This document shows positions 7,464 to 15,400 of a stretch of DNA of 28,726 nucleotides, in pieces. Numbering within the stretch: the first letter of the stretch is position 1; each line of letters begins with the position of its first letter. Made by a program: the position numbers and the translations under genes. Location: positions 1 through 28,726 of IMG/VR virus record IMGVR_UViG_3300001750_000086; one strand, 5' to 3'. Origin of the DNA: a virus. The notes under the pieces were generated by a model, which made no database searches, was not told the DNA's origin, and saw only the letters and a program-made list of their open reading frames with translations.

Positions 7464-7907
7464 ATGGTTTTAAAAAAAAAACATAGTTTTATTGAAGAAT
7501 GGAAAAATGATTGTAAAATTGATAACACAAAGTTAGAGGAATCTGCTTCTTTAACTCCGGTACTTCATTCCAAGTATTGGGTTATATATTTACATCAATC
7601 AAAAAAATATAATTCTTTGCTTGCCGAGTATAAAAAACTTTCCTTACTTAAATCAAAATATTATAGTGGTAGATTAAGCAAAGAAGAGTGTGAGAATTTA
7701 GGTTGGGATATAAACTATCTTAAAATTTTAAAAACTGAGTTAAAAAGTTATGTAGAAAGTGATGATGATGTAATAAAATTAACGACAGAAATAGAAAATC
7801 AAAAACAAATAATAAAATATCTTGAAGATATATTAAAAATGATACATAATAGGAGTTTCTTAATTAAGAATATAATTGATTGGATAAAATTCAAAGATGG
7901 ACAGTAA
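7464..7907 (+). CDS. uvsY: UvsY-like recombination mediator
   Basis: 147 residues from ATG 7464 with AGAGAGG upstream; the frame opens earlier at 7419 but that part encodes the hairpin. Similar to T4 UvsY (137 residues): IDNTKLEESASLTPVLHSKYW matches the T4 IDSTKLQYEAANNVMLYSKW segment, KSKYYSGRLSKEE matches the YYSGR segment, and the C-terminus NRSFLIKNIIDWIKFKDGQ matches SRGFAIKHIQDMRAFEAGK. Family knowledge: UvsY helps UvsX displace single-stranded DNA-binding protein. In T4 it is away from gene 45; here it is immediately upstream of the clamp, with its end near the clamp RBS. UvsX is at 16385. Confidence 0.85.
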   Translation: MVLKKKHSFIEEWKNDCKIDNTKLEESASLTPVLHSKYWVIYLHQSKKYNSLLAEYKKLSLLKSKYYSGRLSKEECENLGWDINYLKILKTELKSYVESDDDVIKLTTEIENQKQIIKYLEDILKMIHNRSFLIKNIIDWIKFKDGQ

Positions 7908-7921
7908 AGGGGAGGTTTTCA

Positions 7922-8596
7922 ATGAAATTAAAATTAGAAGATTTAACGATTTTAAAGAATTTTGCTCTTATAAACAATAGTATATATATACGAGAAGGCA
8001 ATATTATTTCTTCGCTTTCGCCAGAAATAAATATTTTTGCAAAGTTTATATCACAAACAAAATTTCCCATCAATTTTGGGATATTTGATGTATCACAATT
8101 TTTAAATGTCATTGGAATATTTAACTTTGAAAAATTAGATATGACTTTCCATGACAGGTATCTTTTATTAACAGAAGGGACAAAACAAATAAAGTATTAC
8201 TATGCGGATACTTCTACGTTGACACTTCCACCTGAAGAGGATATTGAATGTGAGCCTTTTATTGGTACATTAAAGATAGAGTTATCGGTTATAAAAGAAA
8301 TATTAAAAATATCTAATATTTTTAATTATGATAGGTGTCATTTTCTAGGAGAAGAAAAAACACAAAATATTATAATAAAATTGGGTAATAGTTCAGAACA
8401 TAATTTTGTTACAACATTAGAAAGTTGTGGGGATATAACAGAAGATTTTGATATATGTATAAGTAAGAGTGATTTAAAAATAATAGAAAGTGATTATATA
8501 ATTGAGTTCACTCCAGCTTGTTTAAAATTTACATATTGCAATAAAGATTTAGAATTGTTAGAATATTTTATCAGTACAATAAATGTGGAGGTATAA
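7922..8596 (+). CDS. 45: gp45-like sliding clamp
   Basis: 224 residues from ATG 7922 behind GGGGAGG; upstream in-frame codons lie inside uvsY. The beginning (MKLKLEDLTILKNFALINNSI) aligns with T4 gp45 (MKLSKDTTALLKNFATINSGI), and IFDVSQFLNVIGIF matches the YDLNGFLGILSLV segment. Length equals the family (228). No catalytic residues are expected. Family knowledge: a trimeric ring that tethers gp43 to DNA and also activates gp55-dependent late promoters. Followed five bases later by its loader, as in T4. Confidence 0.9.
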   Translation: MKLKLEDLTILKNFALINNSIYIREGNIISSLSPEINIFAKFISQTKFPINFGIFDVSQFLNVIGIFNFEKLDMTFHDRYLLLTEGTKQIKYYYADTSTLTLPPEEDIECEPFIGTLKIELSVIKEILKISNIFNYDRCHFLGEEKTQNIIIKLGNSSEHNFVTTLESCGDITEDFDICISKSDLKIIESDYIIEFTPACLKFTYCNKDLELLEYFISTINVEV

Positions 8597-8601
8597 AAAT
8601 T

Positions 8602-9579
8602 ATGAAAAATATGGTAAAAAATGATATATTGTGGGTGGAAAAATATCGACCTAAAAAAGTTGAAGATTGTATATTTCCTGAGTATTTAAAAACTGCTTTG
8701 ATGAGTATAGTAAATAGTGATAACAACACAAATCTTTTATTTGCAGGTCAAGCAGGGGTAGGAAAAACAACAGTTGCAAAGATATTGGCAGAGCAACAAA
8801 ATTTGAATTATCTTTTTATCAATGGAAGTTTACAAAATGGAATAGATATTATAAGAGATAAAATATTAAAATTCTGTTCTGTAACATCTTTTGATAATAA
8901 AAGAAAAATTGTAATTTTAGACGAGGCAGATTATCTAAATGCTAATTCTACACAGCCAGCTTTAAGGTCATTTATGGAGCAATATTCAAAAAATAGTAGT
9001 TTTATTTTGACAGCTAATTTTGAAAATAAAATAATAGAACCACTAAGGTCAAGGTGTTCAACTGTATATTTTAATTTAAAAGAAGATAACGATGAAAAAA
9101 CCCAATTATCTTTTTCATTTTTTACGAGGATGCTTTTTATTTTAAATGAAGAAAATATAGAAGTTACAGACACCGGCAAAAAAGCACTGGCAAAACTGAT
9201 ACTTTATTTTTATCCCGATTTTAGGAAAATCATAAATGAGGTTCAGAGATATTGTATTGTTAATGATAATAAATTAGATGTTGGTTTATTTTCTGTGTTG
9301 AAAAAAACAAATCCAGATTTAACTTTAATTGTGGAGTATGTAAAAGGGGGTGATTTTTATAAATTAAGAAAATTGTTAGGTGAAAGACCATATAATTATG
9401 AAACTATATATACAGAATTATATGATTTATTATTTTCTGTTGTTGACACTGAAAGTATACCATCGCTACTTATTTTGTTAGCAGATTATCAATACAAGCA
9501 ATCTTTTGTATTAGATAAAACATTAAATTTGATAGCTTGTTTAGTAAATATATTTCAGGAGGTAAAATTTAAAAAATGA
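8602..9579 (+). CDS. 44: gp44-like clamp loader large subunit (AAA+ ATPase)
   Basis: 325 residues (T4 gp44: 319). WVEKYRPKKVEDC (11-23) is the typical loader start. Walker A GQAGVGKTT (49-57), Walker B LDEAD (106-110), sensor 1 LTAN (136-139) and the SRC box (150-152, arginine finger) are all present. Family knowledge: four gp44 with one gp62 open the clamp using ATP. The stop overlaps the gp62 start in ATGA, so subunits are translationally coupled. Confidence 0.95.
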   Translation: MKNMVKNDILWVEKYRPKKVEDCIFPEYLKTALMSIVNSDNNTNLLFAGQAGVGKTTVAKILAEQQNLNYLFINGSLQNGIDIIRDKILKFCSVTSFDNKRKIVILDEADYLNANSTQPALRSFMEQYSKNSSFILTANFENKIIEPLRSRCSTVYFNLKEDNDEKTQLSFSFFTRMLFILNEENIEVTDTGKKALAKLILYFYPDFRKIINEVQRYCIVNDNKLDVGLFSVLKKTNPDLTLIVEYVKGGDFYKLRKLLGERPYNYETIYTELYDLLFSVVDTESIPSLLILLADYQYKQSFVLDKTLNLIACLVNIFQEVKFKK

Positions 9580-10040
9580 AACTTCAATCATCTACATTAT
9601 TAAAAAAAGATAATGAAAAAAATGGTACAATAAAAAAAAGTGCTTCACCTTTTGATATATTAAACAATATAAATAAAAAAATTGGTGGACATAATAAAGA
9701 GGTGGAGAATTATATACCCTTTTTAACAAACAGGTATTATTCATTTTTTTATGACACTTGTGAGTATGCTAATATAATGAACCAACATAGTAATTTAACT
9801 CCACAGCAACAATATGATTTTTATTATTTTTGTTTAGAAAGACGTACACAAGTTATAACAAAATGGTTTAAATGGAAAATTACAGATAAAATTAAACAAA
9901 TAGTGGATTATTATGGATATAATTTTGTAAGAAGTTTAGAGGTAGAAGATTTAATAGGGGAGGAGGATTTAAAAAAAATGGTAAATACTCAGGTATTTAA
10001 AAATAAGGGAGGTATTAGAAAAAATGGAACAAAAAACTAA
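9576..10040 (+). CDS. 62: gp62-like clamp loader small subunit
   Basis: 154 residues, start overlapping the gp44 stop by four bases. Matches the phage clamp loader A subunit family: SPFDILNNINKK, then YIPFLTNRYYSFFYDTCEYA, MNQHSNLTPQQQYDFYYF, TKWFKWK and IVDYYGYNF. Family knowledge: gp62 is the non-ATPase fifth subunit of the loader ring. The C-terminus overlaps the start of regA by 17 bp, so 44, 62 and regA form a tightly packed unit. T4 gp62 has 187 residues, and many phages have a shorter form like this one. Confidence 0.88.
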   Translation: MKLQSSTLLKKDNEKNGTIKKSASPFDILNNINKKIGGHNKEVENYIPFLTNRYYSFFYDTCEYANIMNQHSNLTPQQQYDFYYFCLERRTQVITKWFKWKITDKIKQIVDYYGYNFVRSLEVEDLIGEEDLKKMVNTQVFKNKGGIRKNGTKN

Positions 10041-10494
10041 TTTGGAAGGGAAAACTAATTTGGTGAAAACTAATTTGGAAAAACTTATTACAGAAACCTT
10101 TTGTGAAGTGGAATTAACATCAAACGAAAACTTTTTAAAGATTAAAGAAACATTGAGTCGAATGGGAATTAAAAAGAATATGAAATTATATCAGAGTTGT
10201 CATATTTTATTTAAACGTGGTAAATATTATATTGTCCATTTTAAAGAATTATTTGGTTTAGATGGCAAAGAGGTAAAAATTCAAGAGTATGATATAATGA
10301 GAAAGTTGTTGATTATAAAATTATTAGAAAAGTGGGGGTTGTTAATACCGAAAGATAAACAACAGATAGAAGAAGTTGGAGATAAATTACAAAAAATTAA
10401 CATAGATATTATACCCTTTAAGGAAAAAGATAATTATGAACTGATAGAGAAATATAATCTTGGCAAATATCATAAAAAGGTAGAGAATAAGTAG
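10024..10494 (+). CDS. regA: RegA-like translational repressor with repeat-bearing N-terminal extension and recoded C-terminus
   Basis: 156 residues against 122 in T4. The core is clear: NFLKIKETLSRMGIKKN, then LYQSCHILFKRGKYYIVHFKELF match T4 DFLKVKETLTRMGI and LYQSCHILQKKGLYYIVHFKEM. About 25 extra N-terminal residues contain KTNL three times, encoded by three 13-bp copies of AAAACTAATTTGG. RBS GGGAGG at 10007-10012 supports ATG 10024. Family knowledge: RegA binds start regions of early mRNAs, including clamp genes, and blocks translation. The last codons (YNLGKYHKKVENK) are repeated in diverged form after the TnpB element at 11646, where the frame continues into a longer tail; the tail seen here was probably supplied by that element. 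Confidence 0.9.
   Translation: MEQKTNLEGKTNLVKTNLEKLITETFCEVELTSNENFLKIKETLSRMGIKKNMKLYQSCHILFKRGKYYIVHFKELFGLDGKEVKIQEYDIMRKLLIIKLLEKWGLLIPKDKQQIEEVGDKLQKINIDIIPFKEKDNYELIEKYNLGKYHKKVENK
10033..10078 (+). repeat. regA: Three copies of AAAACTAATTTGG at the regA start
   Basis: Identical 13-mers at 10033-10045, 10051-10063 and 10066-10078, spaced 18 and 15 bp so the frame is kept (each encodes KTNL). They lie inside the first codons of regA. A repeated RNA site at the start of an RNA-binding autoregulator suggests an operator, but the repeat may simply be protein-level. Confidence 0.75.
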
Positions 10495-11643
10495 TATAAA
10501 AATGAGTTATTTTATAAATAGAATATATTAAGAGGTTTAATAAAGATGATAAGAAAGTCAACAATAAATCTTAAATTTGTTAATAAAGGTAAACTTGAAA
10601 AATTAAAGATAATTGCTGAAGAATATCAAAGAGTTGTTAATATATTTATAGATAGACTTTGGGAACAGCAACAATTTTCAGGCAGTTTTGTCAAAGATAC
10701 AACTGTTGATAGTTGGTTATCCGCTTGTTTAAAACAAACAGCTTCAAAACATGCTCTTTCTATTATTAAACCACAACGTAAGAAAAAGAAAAAATCTAAA
10801 CCTACATTAAATAAACTTATAATGGAACTTGATTCAAGAGTTATTAAAATTACACAAGATATAAATTCTTTTGATATTTGGGTTAAACTTTTAACTGTTA
10901 GTAATAAAATTGATAATAAGTTTGGTAAAAGATTTAGTCTTAATTTACCATCCAAAAAGCATATACATTTTAATAAATTTTTACAAGACGGATGGACAAT
11001 TAAAAAATCAATTAGATTAAGAATAAATGAAAAAGGTTATTTTGCTGATATAATTTTTGAAAAAGAAGCTCCCATAATAAAAACTAAAGGTAAACAAAAA
11101 GCTGTTGATATAGGATATAAAAAATTGATTGTAAGTTCAGATAAAGAATTTATAGGTGATAATAAAATTTATGAAAAAATATCAAGAAAGAAACAAGGTA
11201 GTAAGGCTTTTAAACGTGCTTTAATAGAACGTGATGAGCTAGTTAATTTATCATGTAAAAGTTTAGATTTAATAAATGTTAAAAGTTTATATGTCGAAGA
11301 TTTAAAAAATGTTAAACATAAATCTAAAGGCAAAATACATAAAAAGTTTAACAATCGACTTCAACGGTGGGTGTATTCTCAATGTTTGAGAAAGCTCGCT
11401 ATGTTGTGTGAAGAGAGTGGAATTTTATTTAAGAAAATCCCACCTCAATATACAAGTCAAAGATGTAGTTGTTGTGGAGAGATACATAAGAAAAGCAGAA
11501 AGAATGAGCTTTTTTGTTGTGTTTCTTGTAATTTTGAGAGTGATGCCGATTATAATGCTTCACTTAATATATTACACATGGGACAATATGATGTCCATGC
11601 CTTACAAAAGCCAATTCTATAAAATTTTATAGGAAGGGCAACC
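10454..11643 (+). mobile_element. TnpB element 1, inserted in the regA 3' end
   Basis: The proposed element runs from the recoded regA tail (matching the post-element sequence from 10454) through tnpB to the right-end hairpin and CAACC at 11639-11643. There is no tnpA transposase, so it could not move alone by the usual single-strand route. The left limit is inferred from where the duplicated regA codons begin and could be some bases off. Confidence 0.6.
10546..11622 (+). CDS. tnpB: TnpB-family RNA-guided nuclease (IS200/IS605 OrfB-like), copy 1
   Basis: 358 residues with the split RuvC site intact: VDIGYKKL (187-194, Asp188), VEDLKNVKH (250-258, Glu251) and DADYNASLNIL (333-343, Asp333/Asp335). 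A zinc ribbon with Cys307, Cys310, Cys325 and Cys328 lies before the last motif. Family knowledge: TnpB uses an omega-RNA read from the 3' end of its own element, whose guide is the sequence just beyond the right end, to cut matching DNA next to a short TAM. The gene sits 51 bp after regA, with AGAGG before ATG 10546 and a TATAAATA at 10513. A near relative (roughly 87% identity by hand count over the shared 170 residues) is at the right edge. Confidence 0.88.
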   Translation: MIRKSTINLKFVNKGKLEKLKIIAEEYQRVVNIFIDRLWEQQQFSGSFVKDTTVDSWLSACLKQTASKHALSIIKPQRKKKKKSKPTLNKLIMELDSRVIKITQDINSFDIWVKLLTVSNKIDNKFGKRFSLNLPSKKHIHFNKFLQDGWTIKKSIRLRINEKGYFADIIFEKEAPIIKTKGKQKAVDIGYKKLIVSSDKEFIGDNKIYEKISRKKQGSKAFKRALIERDELVNLSCKSLDLINVKSLYVEDLKNVKHKSKGKIHKKFNNRLQRWVYSQCLRKLAMLCEESGILFKKIPPQYTSQRCSCCGEIHKKSRKNELFCCVSCNFESDADYNASLNILHMGQYDVHALQKPIL

Positions 11644-11663
11644 ATAACTTGGGGAAATATCAT
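11617..11663 (+). ncRNA. Element 1 right end: omega-RNA 3' hairpin and guide
   Basis: Perfect 16-bp palindrome CTATAAAATTTTATAG (11617-11632), then GGAAGGG and CAACC (11639-11643). By family rule the roughly 20-base guide starts at 11644; that sequence encodes the regA C-terminus in codon register. The true RNA would begin further upstream within tnpB; only its 3' part is marked. Expression is inferred. Confidence 0.45.
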
Positions 11664-11699
11664 AAAAAGTCAGAAAACATAAGAATTACAGGAGTTTAA
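11644..11699 (+). pseudogene. regA: Residual regA 3' tail after the element
   Basis: In frame, 11646-11699 reads NLGKYHKKSENIRITGV and TAA. Its first eight residues equal those at the end of intact regA, but the codons for Asn, Leu and Gly differ (AAC, TTG, GGG against AAT, CTT, GGC). It has no start of its own. It is best read as the original end of regA, cut off by insertion. The tail retains AGGAG (11690-11694), the RBS of the next gene, which explains why it has been kept. Confidence 0.7.
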
Positions 11700-11704
11700 A
11701 AATC

Positions 11705-12127
11705 ATGGAAATAACAAAAATTGATGTAGGTGTAAAGGATTATTTTAAAACTTTTCCAACTGAACATTGTTATTACTTTTATCCTCATTTTAATTTAGAT
11801 GATAAAATTTTATTGTTGGATAAATATAATAGAGTATTAAATTATGTTGTAAATAATGATTTTATAATGTTACGACAACATGAAAAGGCACTAATATCTA
11901 CTGGATATATGTTTACGAAAATACCCGAAAATTGTATATTACAAGCATTTAGTTGTGTTAATCAATATCTTGCAAATCATCTTGAAGTTATACCACAATA
12001 TTTTGAACCTGATATTTTAAAAGAAAATCCCTTATCTGTTTATATTATAAATAAAGAAGTAGAACAAACTATTTTAACTAAAAATATGGTTTTGTGTTGT
12101 GTTAGCTTAAACAAAATGGGAGGATAA
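11705..12127 (+). CDS. Beta-rich hypothetical protein, possibly dUTPase-like fold
   Basis: 140 residues from ATG 11705, with the RBS inside the residual regA tail. Alternating hydrophobic strands predominate. HEKALISTGYMFTKIPENCILQAFS resembles the strand-turn pattern of trimeric dUTPase/dCTP deaminase proteins (xxALIPTGxxxxIPxGxxxQxxxxS), and NKEVEQTILTKNMVLCCVSL could be the closing strands. The catalytic motifs of dUTPase (the Ser/Asp/Tyr active site and the C-terminal P-loop-like arm) are not seen, so any enzyme role is doubtful. Placed between regA and an M15 peptidase, where T4 has regA next to 43. Fold idea weak; gene itself likely real. Confidence 0.55.
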   Translation: MEITKIDVGVKDYFKTFPTEHCYYFYPHFNLDDKILLLDKYNRVLNYVVNNDFIMLRQHEKALISTGYMFTKIPENCILQAFSCVNQYLANHLEVIPQYFEPDILKENPLSVYIINKEVEQTILTKNMVLCCVSLNKMGG

Positions 12128-12130
12128 AAG

Positions 12131-12721
12131 ATGTCAGAATACAAGAAAATAGCTGTAATATTATTTTCAAATTGGAAATTATTTGTTTCTTATGTGTTTA
12201 AAATAAATCTTTTTATTGATGATTTTATAATGTTTTTAGTGAATAGAAAGGTTGTAACTAAAGGAGAGCAACAGTCTATTAAAAATAATGATGAGGATTT
12301 TTTTAAGATTAAAGTTGGTAAACATTTTAAATTATATGAATTTTTTAGGTCAAAAATAGCTATAACACATAATATTGATAATAAAACAAAAAATCAATCT
12401 GTTATAGAAAATATAATGTTATTAACAGAACATTGTTTAGACCCTATTAGAGAAAATTTTGATAAACCAGTTTATATAACTTCTGGATATAGATGTCCAA
12501 AAGTTAATAAATTGGCTGAAGGAACTTCAACAAGTGAACATCTTATCGGTAGAGCGTCAGATATAGTTGTTGAAGGTGTAGATATTAAAGAATTGTTTGA
12601 ATGGTGTAAAACTAATTTAAAATTTAATCAACTTATTTTAGAAACTCCAAAAAAAGGCAATAGTTGGGTTCATATTAGCTATCGGGAACATGGCAATAAA
12701 AACGAAGTAAAACTGATGTAG
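12131..12721 (+). CDS. Peptidase M15A-type Zn peptidase (possible endolysin)
   Basis: 196 residues. The C-terminal half is an M15A domain: FKLYEFFRS (66-74), YITSGYRCPKVNKLAEG (115-131), then SEHLIGRASDI (135-145) and SWVHISY (178-184). His137, Asp144 and His181 are the zinc ligands. Family knowledge: D-Ala-D-Ala or L-Ala-D-Glu type cleavage of peptidoglycan peptides; phages use it in endolysins or virions. The first 50 residues are hydrophobic and basic (IAVILFSNWKLFVSYVFKI), perhaps a membrane-associated or wall-binding part. RBS GGGAGG overlaps the end of the previous gene. A wall enzyme inside the replication cluster is unusual. Confidence 0.75.
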   Translation: MSEYKKIAVILFSNWKLFVSYVFKINLFIDDFIMFLVNRKVVTKGEQQSIKNNDEDFFKIKVGKHFKLYEFFRSKIAITHNIDNKTKNQSVIENIMLLTEHCLDPIRENFDKPVYITSGYRCPKVNKLAEGTSTSEHLIGRASDIVVEGVDIKELFEWCKTNLKFNQLILETPKKGNSWVHISYREHGNKNEVKLM

Positions 12722-12730
12722 AATTATGAC

Positions 12731-12758
12731 TTGACTTGTTGCGTAAAAAGAATATTAT
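12731..12758 (+). promoter_or_regulatory. Promoter before DNA polymerase (TTGACT, 16 bp, TATTAT)
   Basis: TTGACT (12731-12736) and TATTAT (12753-12758) separated by 16 bp in the 58-bp gap before gene 43. No extended -10 TG, so it differs from the P1 class. Confidence 0.45.
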
Positions 12759-12779
12759 TATGTGAATGGGAGGTGTTTT

Positions 12780-15374
12780 ATGAAGTTTTATAAAAATGTT
12801 TTTTTAGAAAAAAATTATTTATTAACTAAAGAATATAAAAATAATAAAGATGTATATACAAAGGTTAAATATGAACCATCAATTTTTATGGAAGATAACG
12901 AAGGTTTTTATTATGAGCCTATCACAAAACACAAATTAAAAAAACATACATTCACATCAATTTATGATTATTATGCTTATGTTAAGAAATATCAAGATAT
13001 TTCTAATTATAAGTTGTATGGGAATAAAGATTTTAGGTCATGTTGGTTAGCAGATAATTACGCTGAAACAAAATTTGATGTAGAAAAAATTAAACCTTGT
13101 CTTAATATAATCAATATAGATATAGAAGTTGTATCGCAAGATGGTTTTCCTAAACCGGAAGACGCACTCGCTCCATTATGTCTTATCACGCTAGGCAATT
13201 TATATAAAGGTGATGATGAAAAATTTATAACACTTGGATTGAGACCCATACAGGATAAATCTATTGAAGAAGATACCACTTATATTTTTTGTAAAGATGA
13301 AAAAGAATTATTAAAAAAATTTATTGAAGTATGGCAATCTTTAAACGTAGATATTGTAACTGGATGGAATGTTGGAGATTTTGATATAACATACTTAATT
13401 AACCGGATGAAAAGAGTTTTTAAATTTTCTACAGCATATAAAAATTTATGGTTAGGGCTAAGTTCTTGGGGAGTTATTAAAGAACATACAAAATCCCAAT
13501 ATGTATTTGGAACAAAACAAATTACAAAATATTATACAATAGCAGGTGTTACAATATTTGATTATTTATCTATATATAAAAAATATATATTTAAAAATAG
13601 ACCTTCATACTCTTTGGATAGTATTTCACAAATAGAATTGGGCGAAGGAAAGATTGAATATAGTAATGATTATCTCAGTTTAAATAACTTATACGAAGAA
13701 AATTATGATTTATATGTTAAATATAATATTCAAGATGTTGCTTTGGTTAATAAATTAGATAAAAAATTAAAATTTATGGATATGGTACTACATTTAATTT
13801 ATGACGCTGTTATGCCTTACGATAATGTATTACTCCCAACAAAGATGTGGGAACAGATTATATTCAAATATTATAAAAAACATAAATTAGTAATGTTATA
13901 TAATACATATACTAATAATGAAGACAGTGAATATATTGGTGCTTATGTCAAAGAAGTTATCCCCAACAAATATTTATGGATAATGGCGTTTGATATTGAC
14001 TCACTTTATCCTAATATAATTGTCCAGCAAAATATTTCGTTTGAGACATATTGTCCACAAGAATATAGTAAAATAATAAACCCGAATGATATTGAAAATG
14101 AAAGCGAAGAAGAAATAAAAACAAGAAATGAATATCTAAAAGAAAAAAATGTTACATTTACTCTTAATTCTGTTGAATATACAAAAGAAACTTGTGGAAT
14201 ACTTCCAACGTTAATAAAGGAAATTTATAAAGAACGTCAAAGATGTAAAAGATTGAGTAAAGATAATAATAAAAAATATATTGATACTAAATTAGAAAAA
14301 TATAAAATTAGAGCGGATTATTATTCCAGCTATCAACATATTAAAAAAATACAATTAAATTCTTTGTACGGAGCTTTAGGTTGTATATGGTTTAAATTCT
14401 TTAATATTAAACTTGCTGAAAGCGTAACATCTACCGGGCAATATATAATAAAGAGCATAGAAAATAGTGTAAATAATTATATTAAAACTATTCTAAATAA
14501 AGAAAAAGAAGATTATATTGTTGCTATGGACACAGACTCAATTTATGTTAGATTTGATGAATTTATAGAAAAATTAAAGTTAAAGGGTAAAGAAAAGATT
14601 ATAAATTTTTTAGATAAAAAAGTTTCACCAGAGATACAAAAAATAATTGTTCAGGACGCTAAAAAAATTGCTATAAAATTAAATAGTTATGAAAATAGAA
14701 TTGTAATGAAAAGAGAAGTTATCGCAGATAAGGGGATATTTTTAGCAAAGAAAAGATATATATTATCTATTGTTGATGATGAAGGTATAAGAGAAAAGAA
14801 ATTAAAAATGGTAGGTATATCTGCCATTAGTTCTTGGATACCACCATTTTGTAAAGAAAGAATAATAAATGTCATAAAAGAATATTTTTTATCGGAAGAA
14901 GATAATATTGACAATATAAAGATAGATTTAAAAAAATATATAAAAGAGACTAAAACTATTTTTAAAAAACTTCCACATAATGAAATAAGCAGGGCAAAAT
15001 CAATCAATCACTTAAAAAAATATTCAGATAAAAATACGATATATAGAAAGGGGAGCGGATTTCATATAAAAGGTGCTTTATTTTATAATCATTTAATAGA
15101 TTACTATAAAATTGAAAATAAATACGATAAAATTAAAGAAGGTGATAAGATAAAAATGGTATATTTAAAACCCAATATTTGGAACATGAATGTTATTGCT
15201 TTTCATTCAAAAATACCCAAAGAGTTTGAGTTAATAAATTATATTGACTATGACACAGAATTTGAAAAAACTTTCGTAGAACAAATTGATATGATAGGAA
15301 AAGTGTTGGGGTTGGATTTAATAATGATGAACAAACACCTTAACAAAAATCAGTTGACATTTTTAAAAAGATAG
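12780..15374 (+). CDS. 43: gp43-like family B DNA polymerase
   Basis: 864 residues from ATG 12780 with GGGAGG at 12768-12773; a GTG at 12762 precedes that RBS and is rejected. Proofreading exonuclease: Exo I NIDIEV (Asp114, Glu116), Exo II GWNVGDFD (Asn197, Asp202), Exo III YNIQD (Tyr315, Asp319). Polymerase: motif A FDIDSLYPN (404-412), motif B KKIQLNSLYG (522-531), motif C MDTDS (583-587) and a downstream KKRY. T4 gp43 has 898 residues, and all active-site residues are present. Family knowledge: the phage replicase, held by gp45; in T4 RegA and gp43 itself repress its translation. The C-terminus (NKNQLTFLKR) is the usual place for the clamp-binding peptide. No intein or intron seen. Confidence 0.97.
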   Translation: MKFYKNVFLEKNYLLTKEYKNNKDVYTKVKYEPSIFMEDNEGFYYEPITKHKLKKHTFTSIYDYYAYVKKYQDISNYKLYGNKDFRSCWLADNYAETKFDVEKIKPCLNIINIDIEVVSQDGFPKPEDALAPLCLITLGNLYKGDDEKFITLGLRPIQDKSIEEDTTYIFCKDEKELLKKFIEVWQSLNVDIVTGWNVGDFDITYLINRMKRVFKFSTAYKNLWLGLSSWGVIKEHTKSQYVFGTKQITKYYTIAGVTIFDYLSIYKKYIFKNRPSYSLDSISQIELGEGKIEYSNDYLSLNNLYEENYDLYVKYNIQDVALVNKLDKKLKFMDMVLHLIYDAVMPYDNVLLPTKMWEQIIFKYYKKHKLVMLYNTYTNNEDSEYIGAYVKEVIPNKYLWIMAFDIDSLYPNIIVQQNISFETYCPQEYSKIINPNDIENESEEEIKTRNEYLKEKNVTFTLNSVEYTKETCGILPTLIKEIYKERQRCKRLSKDNNKKYIDTKLEKYKIRADYYSSYQHIKKIQLNSLYGALGCIWFKFFNIKLAESVTSTGQYIIKSIENSVNNYIKTILNKEKEDYIVAMDTDSIYVRFDEFIEKLKLKGKEKIINFLDKKVSPEIQKIIVQDAKKIAIKLNSYENRIVMKREVIADKGIFLAKKRYILSIVDDEGIREKKLKMVGISAISSWIPPFCKERIINVIKEYFLSEEDNIDNIKIDLKKYIKETKTIFKKLPHNEISRAKSINHLKKYSDKNTIYRKGSGFHIKGALFYNHLIDYYKIENKYDKIKEGDKIKMVYLKPNIWNMNVIAFHSKIPKEFELINYIDYDTEFEKTFVEQIDMIGKVLGLDLIMMNKHLNKNQLTFLKR

Positions 15375-15400
15375 GAGGTGTCGAAATAAATATTTTTAAC

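Noticed and set aside
11408-11632. A 74-residue frame on the + strand within tnpB copy 1
   Set aside because: Other-frame shadow of the conserved zinc-ribbon part of tnpB; no RBS and no protein-like composition.
10454-11699. The regA tail echo as a target-site duplication
   Set aside because: IS200/IS605-type elements make no duplications, and a duplication would be identical, whereas the copies differ at synonymous positions in codon register.
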